From NCBI GenBank assembly GCA_945866125.1, contig CAMBFZ010000006.1, forward strand, positions 62,001 through 126,000: a stretch of 64,000 nt of DNA. Direction: 5' to 3'. The stretch comes from Bordetella parapertussis (lineage in GTDB: Bacteria > Pseudomonadota > Gammaproteobacteria > Burkholderiales > Burkholderiaceae_D). The notes beneath the pieces were generated by a model. The model saw nothing but the letters and a program-made list of their open reading frames with translations, was not told where the DNA came from and did no database searches. Below are positions 36,214 through 44,464 of this stretch, piece after piece (the first letter of the stretch is position 1; each line of letters begins with the position of its first letter). A program made the position numbers and the translations under genes.

Positions 36214-36597
36214 TTATTCGCAGACTCGGTCAAACAGCGCACTTGCCAGAGAATCGGGTTTGACCTCGGTCCATTCACTGGCCTGAATTTCTTCTGCGAT
36301 GACTGATCCTTTGCCCATATTTTCAGCATGCCGCAAGACCGATAGGATGCGACGTTTTTTTGCGCGACAGTTATATTCGACTGCATACAACGCCGAGCGG
36401 AATAGTTTGCCATCGGCTTGCGTGAGTGGCGCCGATAGATCGTGCAAATCCCAGACAAAGGCAACATCGCCAATCTTACGGGTGCGCAGGTGGTCAAAAT
36501 AGATCGTCGCTTCGTCGGTCTGTGCATAGCGCGTCCAGGTTTGCGCGCTGGCAGACAGGGATGCCAGCAGTAAGCAGGCAGCGAGTAAATTTTTCAT
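36214..36597 (-). CDS. Secreted adhesin-E-like protein
   Basis: A 127-residue protein with a Sec signal peptide (MKNLLAACLLLASLSASAQ). The mature part has the layout of the surface-adhesin protein E family: an early W, YFDHLRTRKIGDVAFVWDLHD, a Y-N-C near the middle, a W near the end (EWTEVKPDS) and a terminal VCE. A similar protein is encoded at 40.6 kb. Adhesive function has not been shown for such orphan members. Confidence 0.65.
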   Translation of the reverse strand: MKNLLAACLLLASLSASAQTWTRYAQTDEATIYFDHLRTRKIGDVAFVWDLHDLSAPLTQADGKLFRSALYAVEYNCRAKKRRILSVLRHAENMGKGSVIAEEIQASEWTEVKPDSLASALFDRVCE

Positions 36598-36690
36598 CAC
36601 AAATCTTTCACAAAACTTAAAAATGAAGCATCAGTGTGCCAGAGTCTCACACCCGCTGCGTTGGCCTGTCCAGCCTGTATCATCGCGCTC

Positions 36691-37020
36691 ATGCGAAAAT
36701 TTATTTTAATCTTGCCGATCATATTGCTGCCGGTGTTCGTGGGCGCAGCGGATTTATCGCTAAGCTGTCAGGGCAAGACCCGCTTCATCCATCGTGGCGC
36801 GCCGTCGACCTATCCGGTCGATGAAAAACGTAGCTATGCCATGCGGGATGGAGTGTTGGCTGGCATGCCTTGTAACAGTATTGACAACGGTGTGGCGTGC
36901 TTCGGCTTAACCGCGCAGCAGGCGATGCGGCGCGTCATGATTGATGTCGCCGCCAAGACAGTGAGTGACACGCTGGAGCTGCCTACTTCCCTGCTTATCT
37001 TCGAGGGGCGCTGCGATTAG
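36691..37020 (+). CDS. Small secreted protein of unknown function
   Basis: A 109-residue product from the ATG at 36691, with a signal peptide (MRKFILILPIILLPVFVGAA). Four Cys are in the mature part (SLSCQG, GMPCNS, VACFG, EGRCD), compatible with two disulfides. No family is recognised. The stop is one base before the GTG start of the MnmC-like gene, so the two may be co-transcribed. Confidence 0.6.
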   Translation: MRKFILILPIILLPVFVGAADLSLSCQGKTRFIHRGAPSTYPVDEKRSYAMRDGVLAGMPCNSIDNGVACFGLTAQQAMRRVMIDVAAKTVSDTLELPTSLLIFEGRCD

Positions 37021-37021
37021 C

Positions 37022-38539
37022 GTGCCTGCTCAGATCAATCCCCGCGCGATTTTTTCGCAGCCTCAAGACGTCTTTCAGATTTTGGAAAACGGCTTCGGCG
37101 CTGGCGCGCATTTTTTTCGCCTATGTGCGGCGTGGGAGGCCAGCGCGCAATCTGACGCGCGAATGCATTACCTGGCGATCGAGCCACAGCCCCTTTCGCG
37201 TGCAGCGCTTAAGGAGGCGTTGCCAGGCAAAGACCTGCCAGCCTGTGCAGCGCAACTGCTCGCGCAGTGGCCGCCGCTGATCCCCGGCTTTCATTCACTG
37301 TCCTTGTCGCCGCGGCTCACACTTACTCTGGTGTTTGGTGATCTGGGTAATTGTTTGCCTCAGATCACGGGTGAGTTTGATGCCGTTATTTCCGACGTAC
37401 CCTTGCCGACTGGCGCGCTGGTTTTGCGGCGCCGAATCACCGCCCCGCCGCGTGCGCTGGTCATTGGCGCCGGAATCGCTGGTGCCAGTGCTGCTTATGC
37501 AATGGCCCGTCGCGGCATTGCGGTGAACGTGATTGAGCGCATCCAGCCGGCGAGTGGTGGCTCTGGTAATCCGGTCGCGGTTGTGCGAGCTGAGCCGGGT
37601 GGGGTGCATCATCCGATTACGACTCTCTCGGCCGCTGGTGTGACCTGGCTGATGCGCTGGATTGCGCAGCATGGTCAGACTGTGCCGCATGATTTTTGCG
37701 GTGCGATCCGGCTAACACGCGATGCTCCGCGTCATGAAAAACTGGCCGCCCATGCGCGCGAATTTCCGCCGGAGTGGCTACACGAAATCGACCGTGATTC
37801 GGCTAGCAGACTCGCCGGGCAGAGGGTCGCCGAGCGCGGATTTTTATTACCCTACGCAGGTTGGCTGGAGCCGGTTGCGCTGGTCGAGGCCTTGCTGGCG
37901 CATCCCTTAATTACGCTGCAGAGCGCAACCGGTGTCGAGGACTTGCAGCAGGCACCAGATGGGCAATGGCGGTTAAGCCTGTCGGACGGTAGCAGCATGG
38001 TCTCAGGGTGCGTCATTTTGGCGTCTGCCTTTGCCGGTTCACTTAGTCCTGTGCCGCTTGCAATTGATCGTGCGCGCGGACAGTTGTCGATGGTGCCGCA
38101 ACGTCCGGGGCAGACGTTGGATAAAGTCGTCTGTCGTGATGGCTACCTGACACCCGCGGTCAGGGGCTGGCATACGATCGGCGCGACGATACAAAAAAAT
38201 GATGCGTGTGCCGATGCGCGTCAGGCGGATGACCTGGAAAATTTTCAACGCGTGCAGCGCTTGCTGCCCGGCTTTGTTGAAGACCCTGCGCTTCTCAGCA
38301 GCGGTCGGGTCGCCTGGCGCGCGGTTACACAAGACCGCTTGCCGATGGTCGGTCGTGTGGCAGATGGCGTGTATGCAAGTCTGGCGCATGGCTCGCGGGG
38401 CATCACCTGCGCGCCACTTTGCGGCGAGTGGCTAGCGGCCTTGATCCTTGGAGAATGCCTACCCCTGGCGGCATCGTGGCAGCGCTTGTTGGATCCATTA
38501 AGGATGGCAAGCAACGGGGCAAGCAGCGGGGCAAGCTAA
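37022..38539 (+). CDS. MnmC-like tRNA-modification FAD oxidase with reduced methyltransferase half
   Basis: The C-terminal part (about 145-495) matches the FAD oxidoreductase half of MnmC, which removes carboxymethyl from cmnm5s2U34 in tRNA: FAD motif VIGAGIAGASAAYAMARRG (149-154 for GAGIAG), GGSGNPVAVV, and GSRGITCAPLCGEWLA. The N-terminal 126 residues resemble only a piece of the methyltransferase half: ILENGFGAGAHFF for the SAM loop and GEFDAVISDV. The expected DGFAPAKNPxMW catalytic segment and everything after it are missing, as is the usual N-terminal portion. At 505 residues it is about 150 shorter than E. coli MnmC. The GTG start at 37022 is tentative. Confidence 0.78.
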   Translation: MPAQINPRAIFSQPQDVFQILENGFGAGAHFFRLCAAWEASAQSDARMHYLAIEPQPLSRAALKEALPGKDLPACAAQLLAQWPPLIPGFHSLSLSPRLTLTLVFGDLGNCLPQITGEFDAVISDVPLPTGALVLRRRITAPPRALVIGAGIAGASAAYAMARRGIAVNVIERIQPASGGSGNPVAVVRAEPGGVHHPITTLSAAGVTWLMRWIAQHGQTVPHDFCGAIRLTRDAPRHEKLAAHAREFPPEWLHEIDRDSASRLAGQRVAERGFLLPYAGWLEPVALVEALLAHPLITLQSATGVEDLQQAPDGQWRLSLSDGSSMVSGCVILASAFAGSLSPVPLAIDRARGQLSMVPQRPGQTLDKVVCRDGYLTPAVRGWHTIGATIQKNDACADARQADDLENFQRVQRLLPGFVEDPALLSSGRVAWRAVTQDRLPMVGRVADGVYASLAHGSRGITCAPLCGEWLAALILGECLPLAASWQRLLDPLRMASNGASSGAS

Positions 38540-38578
38540 AATAGCAGCATCAACATTCAACAATAAAAGGAGACACGC

Positions 38579-39880
38579 ATGTCCATTTCTCGTCCCACGC
38601 TGAGTTTGCTCTGTTCGGCACTTGCATTGGCGCTGGCTATACCGGTAGCGGCAGCCGATCTGCCGACCGGCTCGCCCAAGTCACAGGGATTGTCAGCGGA
38701 GCGCCTGGGTCGAATTCACGGCGTGCTGCAAAATGAAATCGATACCAATCGCATGCCGGGTGCCGTTGTGCTGGTCGCTCGCAAGGGTGTGATCACCCAT
38801 GCCGAGACGATTGGTTTTCAAGACAAGGCAGCAGCCAAGCCCTTGCAGCGTGACGCGATCTTCCGTGCTTATTCGATGACCAAGCCGCTGGTGTCGGTGC
38901 TGACGATGATGCTAGTCGAGGAAGGTAAGCTGCAACTCGCCGACCCAGTCTCGAAATTTTTTCCGCAGATGGCCAAAATGCAGGTGCTCGCCAACCCTGC
39001 TGATGCCAATAGCGCAACAGTGCCAGCAGCGCGCGCCATCACGGTTCAGGATTTGCTGCGTCATACCTCTGGTTTGACCTATGCCGAATTTACCCGTTCG
39101 CCGGCAATGAAGGCGGCGTATCAGGATGTTGGTTTGTTTTCGACCGAGACACCGTTTAAGTCGATGAAGATCTCGCCGCAGGAACAGGTTGAGGCCTTTT
39201 CCAAGGCGCCGCTGCTTTGGCAGCCGGGCAGCACATGGGAATACAGCTTGTCGACGGATTTGCTGGGTCGTGTGCTCGAAGCGGTCACGAATCAGCCCTT
39301 GCATGTCGCTCTCGATGAAAAACTGCTGCAGCCGCTGGGCATGAAGGATACGAGTTTTGTGATTCCGGCATCCAAAGTGGGACGGATCGCCGAGCCCTTG
39401 TTAATCGAGCCGCTGACGGGCGCGCCGATGGCACCGGTGCTCGATCTGACCAAGCCGATGGGGAATGATTCCGGTGGTGCCGGCATCGCTACCACGGCGG
39501 ATGATTATCTGCGTTTTTGCCAGATGCTCCTTAACGGCGGCACACTGGATGGGAATCGCTACTTGTCGCGTACTACGATTGCCTTGATGACATCAGATCA
39601 GCTCGGTCCCAAGGTCGCCATGCCAATTCAGCCCGGTGAGGTGTTAATGGGTGTGCAGGGCTATACGTTTGGTTTGGGCTTCATGGTGCGTCAGGGTGCC
39701 GGGCTTGCTAGTGTGCCGGGATCTGAGGGCGATTATGCGTGGGCAGGCTTGGGTGGGACGTTTTTTTGGGTGGATCCGAAAGAGCAGCTGATTGGTATTT
39801 TGATGACGCAGACCCCCGGCGCAATTCGCCAAACGTATCGCCGGATGATTAAGCAAATGGTTTATCAGGCGCTGGAGTAA
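38579..39880 (+). CDS. Secreted class-C beta-lactamase-type serine hydrolase
   Basis: A 433-residue protein of the serine beta-lactamase/D-aminopeptidase/esterase superfamily. The signal peptide ends near residue 26 (VAAA). The catalytic S-x-x-K is S99-M-T-K102 in AYSMTKPL, and the Tyr motif is Y222-S in EYSLST. HTSG follows the active-site region. The Lys-Thr-Gly-like third motif is replaced by a Gly-rich WAGLGGTFFW segment, as in esterase-type members. It is probably an esterase or peptidase rather than a true beta-lactamase. A strong AAAGGAGA site precedes ATG. Confidence 0.85.
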   Translation: MSISRPTLSLLCSALALALAIPVAAADLPTGSPKSQGLSAERLGRIHGVLQNEIDTNRMPGAVVLVARKGVITHAETIGFQDKAAAKPLQRDAIFRAYSMTKPLVSVLTMMLVEEGKLQLADPVSKFFPQMAKMQVLANPADANSATVPAARAITVQDLLRHTSGLTYAEFTRSPAMKAAYQDVGLFSTETPFKSMKISPQEQVEAFSKAPLLWQPGSTWEYSLSTDLLGRVLEAVTNQPLHVALDEKLLQPLGMKDTSFVIPASKVGRIAEPLLIEPLTGAPMAPVLDLTKPMGNDSGGAGIATTADDYLRFCQMLLNGGTLDGNRYLSRTTIALMTSDQLGPKVAMPIQPGEVLMGVQGYTFGLGFMVRQGAGLASVPGSEGDYAWAGLGGTFFWVDPKEQLIGILMTQTPGAIRQTYRRMIKQMVYQALE

Positions 39881-39986
39881 TGGCGTAATCGAGTAATTGC
39901 GTAATTGTGTTGAATCGATATGATTCAAAACGCCGAATCGGCAGTATGATCCCGGTTCACGTTCAACTTTTTATTCATTAAAGAAT

Positions 39987-40448
39987 ATGGCAGATACTAA
40001 TCCCGCAGGAACCCTACTCGTCGGCGAGGGCGTATTTATGAAAGGCACCATGAAGGTGCCGGGTCAGGCCACGATCGATGGCAAAATCGAAGGCACTATT
40101 TCCGCTGACACGATTTATATCACTGCTAATGGCGCGATTAAGGGACATACAACGGCCGATCATATTCGGGTCGGTGGTGAATTAACCGACACCACGGTCG
40201 CCAATAAAACACTGGTGGTCGAATCCGTTGGCGTGATTGCCGGTTCAATCACTTACGCTGAGCTCGAAATTAAAAAAGGCGGCTCGCTGCAAGGTAGTAT
40301 TTTTAAGGTCAAGGACGGCGTTCCTGCCTACGAAATGCCAGAGGTGCCGGTGGCTCAGGCTCAGCCACAGACTCAGGCGCAGCCAGCGCGTCAGTCACCG
40401 CAACAAAATTACAACCAAAACTATAATCAGTCCAACAAAAAGCGCTGA
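39987..40448 (+). CDS. Bactofilin
   Basis: A 153-residue bactofilin. The central right-handed beta-helix (about residues 10-110) is built of repeats such as VPGQATIDGKIEGTISADTIYI and TVANKTLVVESVGVIAG. A disordered Q/N/P-rich tail (about 115-153) follows. Bactofilins polymerise without nucleotide and organise envelope-linked processes. It is one of three in this window and is closest to the one at 45.8 kb. Confidence 0.92.
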   Translation: MADTNPAGTLLVGEGVFMKGTMKVPGQATIDGKIEGTISADTIYITANGAIKGHTTADHIRVGGELTDTTVANKTLVVESVGVIAGSITYAELEIKKGGSLQGSIFKVKDGVPAYEMPEVPVAQAQPQTQAQPARQSPQQNYNQNYNQSNKKR

Positions 40449-40468
40449 TGGTGGCAGGTGTTTTCAAG

Positions 40469-40497
40469 GCCGAACGCGATGTACGTTCGGCTTTTTT
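40469..40497 (+). terminator. Intrinsic terminator after bactofilin gene
   Basis: An 8-bp perfect stem (GCCGAACG at 40469-40476 with CGTTCGGC at 40484-40491) with a 7-base loop is followed by a run of seven T. It is a canonical rho-independent terminator for the + strand. Confidence 0.9.
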
Positions 40498-40564
40498 TGT
40501 TTTTACGCGCCGTGTTTTAGGGCTGCCAACGCAGTATGCAATTGAGTAAGGTTGATCTTTCATC

Positions 40565-40963
40565 ATGAAACAATCCAACGCAACGATCAAGGCCGTATGG
40601 GCGCTGGCTCTAGTGGGTTCGCTGATGCCAGTGGCGCACGCAGAATTAGTGAAGGTGTTTGAGAACATTCGTGGCACGACCTCTTATGTGGATACAGCCT
40701 CAATGCAAGGTAGCGGCCAATTCAGAAAAGTGTGGGAGCTGCAAAACTATAAAACAGCCTCGCCGCAGGGCATGCTCTCGATGAAAATGCACAAGGAATA
40801 CGACTGCAAGGGCGAATTGACCAAAATGCTGTCCTACACGGCCTACACAGGGCGAATGGGCACAGGTGAGGAGATTGGCACCGTCACGCGCCCGGATGGC
40901 TGGCAGTCGGTATCTAAAAATCCAGGCGGCAAAGGCGCGTTTCGCCTCGTTTGCGGTGAGTGA
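40565..40963 (+). CDS. Secreted adhesin-E-like protein
   Basis: A 132-residue protein with a signal peptide (cleavage after AHA, about residue 26). The mature part shows the pattern of the surface-adhesin protein E family: SYVDTASMQGSGQFRKVWEL, EYDC in the middle, a W before the end (DGWQSV) and a terminal VCGE. It is similar in layout to the protein at 36.2 kb. The stop lies inside the start region of the next gene. Confidence 0.7.
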   Translation: MKQSNATIKAVWALALVGSLMPVAHAELVKVFENIRGTTSYVDTASMQGSGQFRKVWELQNYKTASPQGMLSMKMHKEYDCKGELTKMLSYTAYTGRMGTGEEIGTVTRPDGWQSVSKNPGGKGAFRLVCGE

Positions 40964-41366
40964 GATTGCACAGATTCAGCAGCGCGAGCACGATGTCCGT
41001 GCCGCTACCGCGGCTTGGGTGGCTGCTTTCAATGCCGCCGACGTGGAAGCGCTGGCGGCCTTGTATCTGCCCGATGCCGTGCTGTGGGGGACGACCTCGC
41101 CGGTGCTGATTGTCGGTGCACAAGGTATCCGGCACTATTTCGATCAAGCCTGTGGCGCAGAGGTCAAGCCAACGATTGGCCTCAAGAGTGAGCACGTGCG
41201 GGTCTTTGGCGATGTGGCGGTCAATTCCGGTAGCTATTGGATTTCGCGTCAGCCCGCACCTGGGCAGATCGACGTACTGCCAGCACGGTTTAGTTTTGTC
41301 TATCGTCTGGCGCCGGCCGGTTGGTTGATCACTGACCATCATTCCTCGGTCAGTCCGTCGAATTAA
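40956..41366 (+). CDS. SnoaL/DUF4440-like (NTF2-fold) protein
   Basis: About 136 residues if read from the GTG at 40956, which overlaps the upstream stop by eight bases. The frame is open further up, so the start is uncertain. The sequence AATAAWVAAFNAADVEALAALYLPDAVLWG is typical of the SgcJ/DUF4440 NTF2-like fold, followed by the strand FSFVYRLAPAGWLITDHHSS. Function is unknown; members act as small-molecule binders or isomerase-like enzymes. Confidence 0.75.
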   Translation: MSEIAQIQQREHDVRAATAAWVAAFNAADVEALAALYLPDAVLWGTTSPVLIVGAQGIRHYFDQACGAEVKPTIGLKSEHVRVFGDVAVNSGSYWISRQPAPGQIDVLPARFSFVYRLAPAGWLITDHHSSVSPSN

Positions 41367-41386
41367 AACGCGTCCACTCCCTAGTT

Positions 41387-41791
41387 TCAATCGCGCACCT
41401 TCGCGCGTGCCGCTTTAAGCAGCCCTCTACTGCTTTTCCCCTCGAGTCGTTTTCTCTGTGCGCTACGGGTTGGCTTGGTGGGTCTGCGCACTCGCTGTGA
41501 GACTGCCACGCTCGCGACAATCTCCTGGAGGCGGGCTATCGCTTCGGCTTTGTTTTTTTCCTGACTGCGATGAGTCTGCGCCTTGATGACCAACACCCCC
41601 TCTTTGCTGATGCGCTGATCATTGAGTGTGAGTAGCCGCTCTTTCACGAGATCCGGCAGGGACGACTGAATAATGTCAAAACGCAGGTGAATCGCCGACG
41701 AGACTTTGTTAACGTTTTGGCCACCGGCACCTTGCGCCCGGATGGCAGTACAGTCAATTTCATCGGCAGGAATGGGTGGGAGTTGGATGAT
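41387..41791 (-). CDS. arfB: ArfB, rescue peptidyl-tRNA hydrolase, no canonical start codon
   Basis: The frame is open from 41815 down to the stop at 41387. It encodes an ArfB/YaeJ protein: IPADEIDCTAIRAQGAGGQNVNKV with catalytic GGQ, LKERLL-type helix, and the basic tail with RRPTKPTRSAQRKRLEGK that enters the empty mRNA channel. No ATG, GTG or TTG occurs between the upstream TAA (41816-41818) and the conserved domain. By alignment the start should fall near the ATC-ATC pair at 41786-41791; an ATT a few codons later is also possible. Either a rare start is used or the sequence carries a point change. About 134 residues. Confidence 0.8.
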   Translation of the reverse strand: MIQLPPIPADEIDCTAIRAQGAGGQNVNKVSSAIHLRFDIIQSSLPDLVKERLLTLNDQRISKEGVLVIKAQTHRSQEKNKAEAIARLQEIVASVAVSQRVRRPTKPTRSAQRKRLEGKSSRGLLKAARAKVRD

Positions 41792-41922
41792 ACGAGTCCG
41801 GTTCGGAGGCTGGTGTTAAAAAGATATCGACGCGTGACAGACACTATTTTTTTGCGTAAGTGTAACGGCGAAAAATGAACTGGGATATGCTGCGGCCTTC
41901 CTCTATTCCATTATTTACTCTC

Positions 41923-43644
41923 ATGCAAACCGAAAGCTTCATTCCCGGCAAAGACGCCTCGCTCGAATCCACCATTCAGACGATGCAGGCCAAACTGGCC
42001 GCGCGCGGATTTCATCTCGATGAGTCTTCTTGGCTCAATCCGGTCGAATCAATCTGGTCGGTGCACGTGCGCGACCGGGAGTGCACGATGTTGTTCGCAA
42101 ATGGCAAAGGTGCGACCAAGCTCGCCGCACGCGCGAGCGCTCTCGGTGAATTTGCCGAGCGACTGGGGACGCATTATTTCTGGACCCATTTTTATCTTGG
42201 GCAAACTCGCGCCAATCGGGCATTTGTGCATTACCCGCAAGAGCGCTGGTTCGCGCCCACGCAAGACGGCAGTTGGCCCGCTGATTTGCTCAACCCCGAT
42301 CTGCACGCTTTTTATAACCCTGATGGCGAAATTGATGGCGAAGTGTTGGTCGACCTCAATTCCGGCAATGTGGCGCGCGGCATTTGCGCGCTACCTTATA
42401 CGCGACTGCGTGATGAAGCCCAGACCTGGATTCCGGTCAATATCATCGGCAACCTGTACGTGAGCAACGGCATGGCTGCTGGTAACACTATGATGGAGGC
42501 GCGTAGTCAGGCCTTATCAGAAATCTTCGAGCGGCATATCAAGTACCGGATCATCAGCGAAGGCCTATGCCTGCCCGAGGTGCCCGATGAGGTCATTGCG
42601 CGCTATCCGGGGATCGCAGCTGGCATTAAAGGTTTGCGAGACGCCGGCTTTGGCATTTTGGTGCGAGACGCTTCACTCGGTGGACGCTATCCCGTCATGA
42701 ACGTGACGTTGCTGCACCCAAAAGACCAGGGCTGCTTCGCCAGCTTTGGCGCGCATCCGCGTTTTGAAATAGCGCTGGAGCGCGCCTTGACCGAGCTCTT
42801 GCAGGGACGTGCACTCGACGCACTGGAGAGTTTTCCTGAGCCCGGCTTTGATATGGATGAGATTACGGCAGTGTCGAATCTTGAAATTCATTTCGTGGAT
42901 TCTAGCGGCGTCATCAGTTGGAATTTTTTGGGTGATACGCCTGACTTTCCCTTTGCCGACTGGAACTTCAGCAGCACTACCGCCGAAGACTACGCGTGGC
43001 TATGTGATTGTATTCATGCCGAAGGCAAGGACATCTACGTCGCCGATTTTTCCGAGCAAGGTGCCTACAGTTGCCGCATTCTGGTGCCGGGCATGTCGGA
43101 GATCTATCCGGTTGAAGATCTCGAATGGGAAAACAACAGCGTGGGCAATCAGATCCGGGGCGAGCTCGTCAGGCTGCCCGATTTGAGTCATGCAGAATCA
43201 GAGTCGCTGCTGTCACTGTTGCAAACCTCGAATCTCAATGATGAAAGGCCGCTGTGGGAAATCCTCGGCCTGGCCATACCGGTGGGCACAGTCTGGAAAG
43301 AATTGCGTATCGGTGAACTGAAAACCTTGCTGGCACTAGCCATTGGCGACGAAGCGGCAACGCTTGAAGGTTGTGATTGGATTCACCATTATCAACAAAT
43401 GAATCCGGCCCGCAGATTGGTCTATCGTTGCATCGAGAGCTTGATCAATCTGAACGACGTGAACAACTATCGTCGAGCACTGTGCCTGATGTACGGTCAG
43501 CAAACTGTTCGTCAGGCCGAGGCCTTGCTTGATCGTAGCGAGCGTTTCTTCGGTTTGCACGCGCTCGGTGTGGACATGGAGGGCAGCGCGATGCACCAAA
43601 CTCTGCTGGCTGCTTACGACAAATTATTTGCCCCAGCAGCCTGA
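41923..43644 (+). CDS. ycaO: YcaO-family protein (ribosomal S12 methylthiolation accessory type)
   Basis: A 573-residue YcaO protein of the E. coli YcaO type, which has a role in beta-methylthiolation of S12 by RimO. From the ATG at 41923 it begins MQTESFIPGKDASLESTI, aligning with the E. coli start; the open frame begins at 41875. The ATP-binding YcaO core includes NGKGATKLAARASALGEFAER and MEARSQALSEIFERHIK. A C-terminal TPR-like region (about 420-570) follows. No peptide precursor or azoline partner is adjacent, so a RiPP role is unlikely. Confidence 0.9.
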   Translation: MQTESFIPGKDASLESTIQTMQAKLAARGFHLDESSWLNPVESIWSVHVRDRECTMLFANGKGATKLAARASALGEFAERLGTHYFWTHFYLGQTRANRAFVHYPQERWFAPTQDGSWPADLLNPDLHAFYNPDGEIDGEVLVDLNSGNVARGICALPYTRLRDEAQTWIPVNIIGNLYVSNGMAAGNTMMEARSQALSEIFERHIKYRIISEGLCLPEVPDEVIARYPGIAAGIKGLRDAGFGILVRDASLGGRYPVMNVTLLHPKDQGCFASFGAHPRFEIALERALTELLQGRALDALESFPEPGFDMDEITAVSNLEIHFVDSSGVISWNFLGDTPDFPFADWNFSSTTAEDYAWLCDCIHAEGKDIYVADFSEQGAYSCRILVPGMSEIYPVEDLEWENNSVGNQIRGELVRLPDLSHAESESLLSLLQTSNLNDERPLWEILGLAIPVGTVWKELRIGELKTLLALAIGDEAATLEGCDWIHHYQQMNPARRLVYRCIESLINLNDVNNYRRALCLMYGQQTVRQAEALLDRSERFFGLHALGVDMEGSAMHQTLLAAYDKLFAPAA

Positions 43645-43992
43645 TCAGGCTTTTTTCAGGAAGCAGGCCTTGAGCATGAAATTGCCGCTGTCCATGCGGC
43701 AGTCGACTTCGTGGCCGTCTGCGCCATTTCCTAGTCGTATGCTTTTGACCTTGGTGCCTTTTTTGAGCACGATTGATGAACCTTTAACTTTAAGGTCTTT
43801 GATCAAAATCACCGCATCCCCCTCGGCCAGTGCATTGCCATTGGCGTCGCGGATGATGCCATCGGCGGGCGTGCCGTCGTCGGTGTCGGCCTGCATCGGC
43901 CACTCATGGGCGCAATCAGGACAGACAAAATTTTCAGCATCTTGGTAGGTGTTTTCCATGTTGCAGGCAGGGCAAGCGGGAATGGATGACAT
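43645..43992 (-). CDS. YjdM/PhnA-family zinc-ribbon protein
   Basis: A 115-residue protein with an N-terminal zinc ribbon (CPACNMENTY...FVCPDCAHEW) and the conserved C-terminal domain DANGNALAEGDAVILIKDLKVKGSS. The family was once called PhnA but is not needed for phosphonate use. Its stop abuts the convergent ycaO stop. Confidence 0.9.
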   Translation of the reverse strand: MSSIPACPACNMENTYQDAENFVCPDCAHEWPMQADTDDGTPADGIIRDANGNALAEGDAVILIKDLKVKGSSIVLKKGTKVKSIRLGNGADGHEVDCRMDSGNFMLKACFLKKA

Positions 43993-44009
43993 GGTGCGCT
44001 TTCAGACGT

Positions 44010-44354
44010 TTAGCTGCGAAAAATAAAATAGACGGCGCCAAGCAGGCAAAGGCCGGCCCAAATATAGTCAGTTTTGAATGGCTCGCCCATATAAAAAATA
44101 GCAAAGGGTACGAACACAGTGAGTGTGATGACTTCCTGCGCAATTTTGAGCTGTCCGAGGCTGAAGCTTTGAAAACCGATTCGGTTGGCGGGAACCTGCA
44201 GCAGGTACTCGAACAAAGCGATGCCCCAACTTGCCAACGCAGCAAACCACCATGGCTTGTGCGATAAATTTTTCAGGTGCGCATACCAGGCAAAGGTCAT
44301 GAAGACATTGGATAGGATGAGCAGACCGGCAAAGGCACTAGCACTGTTGAACAT
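44010..44354 (-). CDS. DUF486-family small membrane protein
   Basis: About 114 residues from the ATG at 44354, with four hydrophobic segments. Family blocks are LSNVFMTFAWYAHLKNL, SWGIALFEYLLQVPANRIG and KIAQEVITLTVFVPFAIFYMGEP. It resembles DMT-type multidrug/small-molecule transporters but the function is unknown. The open frame extends to 44426, adding a segment absent from most members. It reads in line with the zinc-ribbon gene. Confidence 0.85.
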   Translation of the reverse strand: MFNSASAFAGLLILSNVFMTFAWYAHLKNLSHKPWWFAALASWGIALFEYLLQVPANRIGFQSFSLGQLKIAQEVITLTVFVPFAIFYMGEPFKTDYIWAGLCLLGAVYFIFRS

Positions 44355-44464
44355 GGCAGGGTTGGTCGATCCAAAGTCGCTAAAAATGGCTATGATAATC
44401 CCCCACCGGCATAGCGCCGATATCACCGTGTGATTCAGGCAGTTAAAAAAGGAGGCACAGCACT

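Noticed and set aside
36965..37021. Extended N-terminus of the MnmC-like frame from a GTG at 36965
   Set aside because: It would overlap the preceding secreted-protein gene by 56 bases and adds residues unrelated to MnmC; the GTG at 37022 is preferred, though not certain.
38496..38539. Short tandem repeat (two 12-base units) at the end of the MnmC-like gene
   Set aside because: Two imperfect copies encoding a Gly/Ala/Ser tail; too short to be meaningful on its own.
41644..41844. 66-residue minus-strand frame overlapping arfB
   Set aside because: Its lower half is an out-of-frame reading of the arfB GGQ region. It was kept only as a possible source of a frameshifted arfB start.
41923..43644. 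YcaO as part of a RiPP (azoline peptide) cluster
   Set aside because: The protein matches the E. coli YcaO type, and no precursor peptide, dehydrogenase or transporter of such clusters is adjacent.
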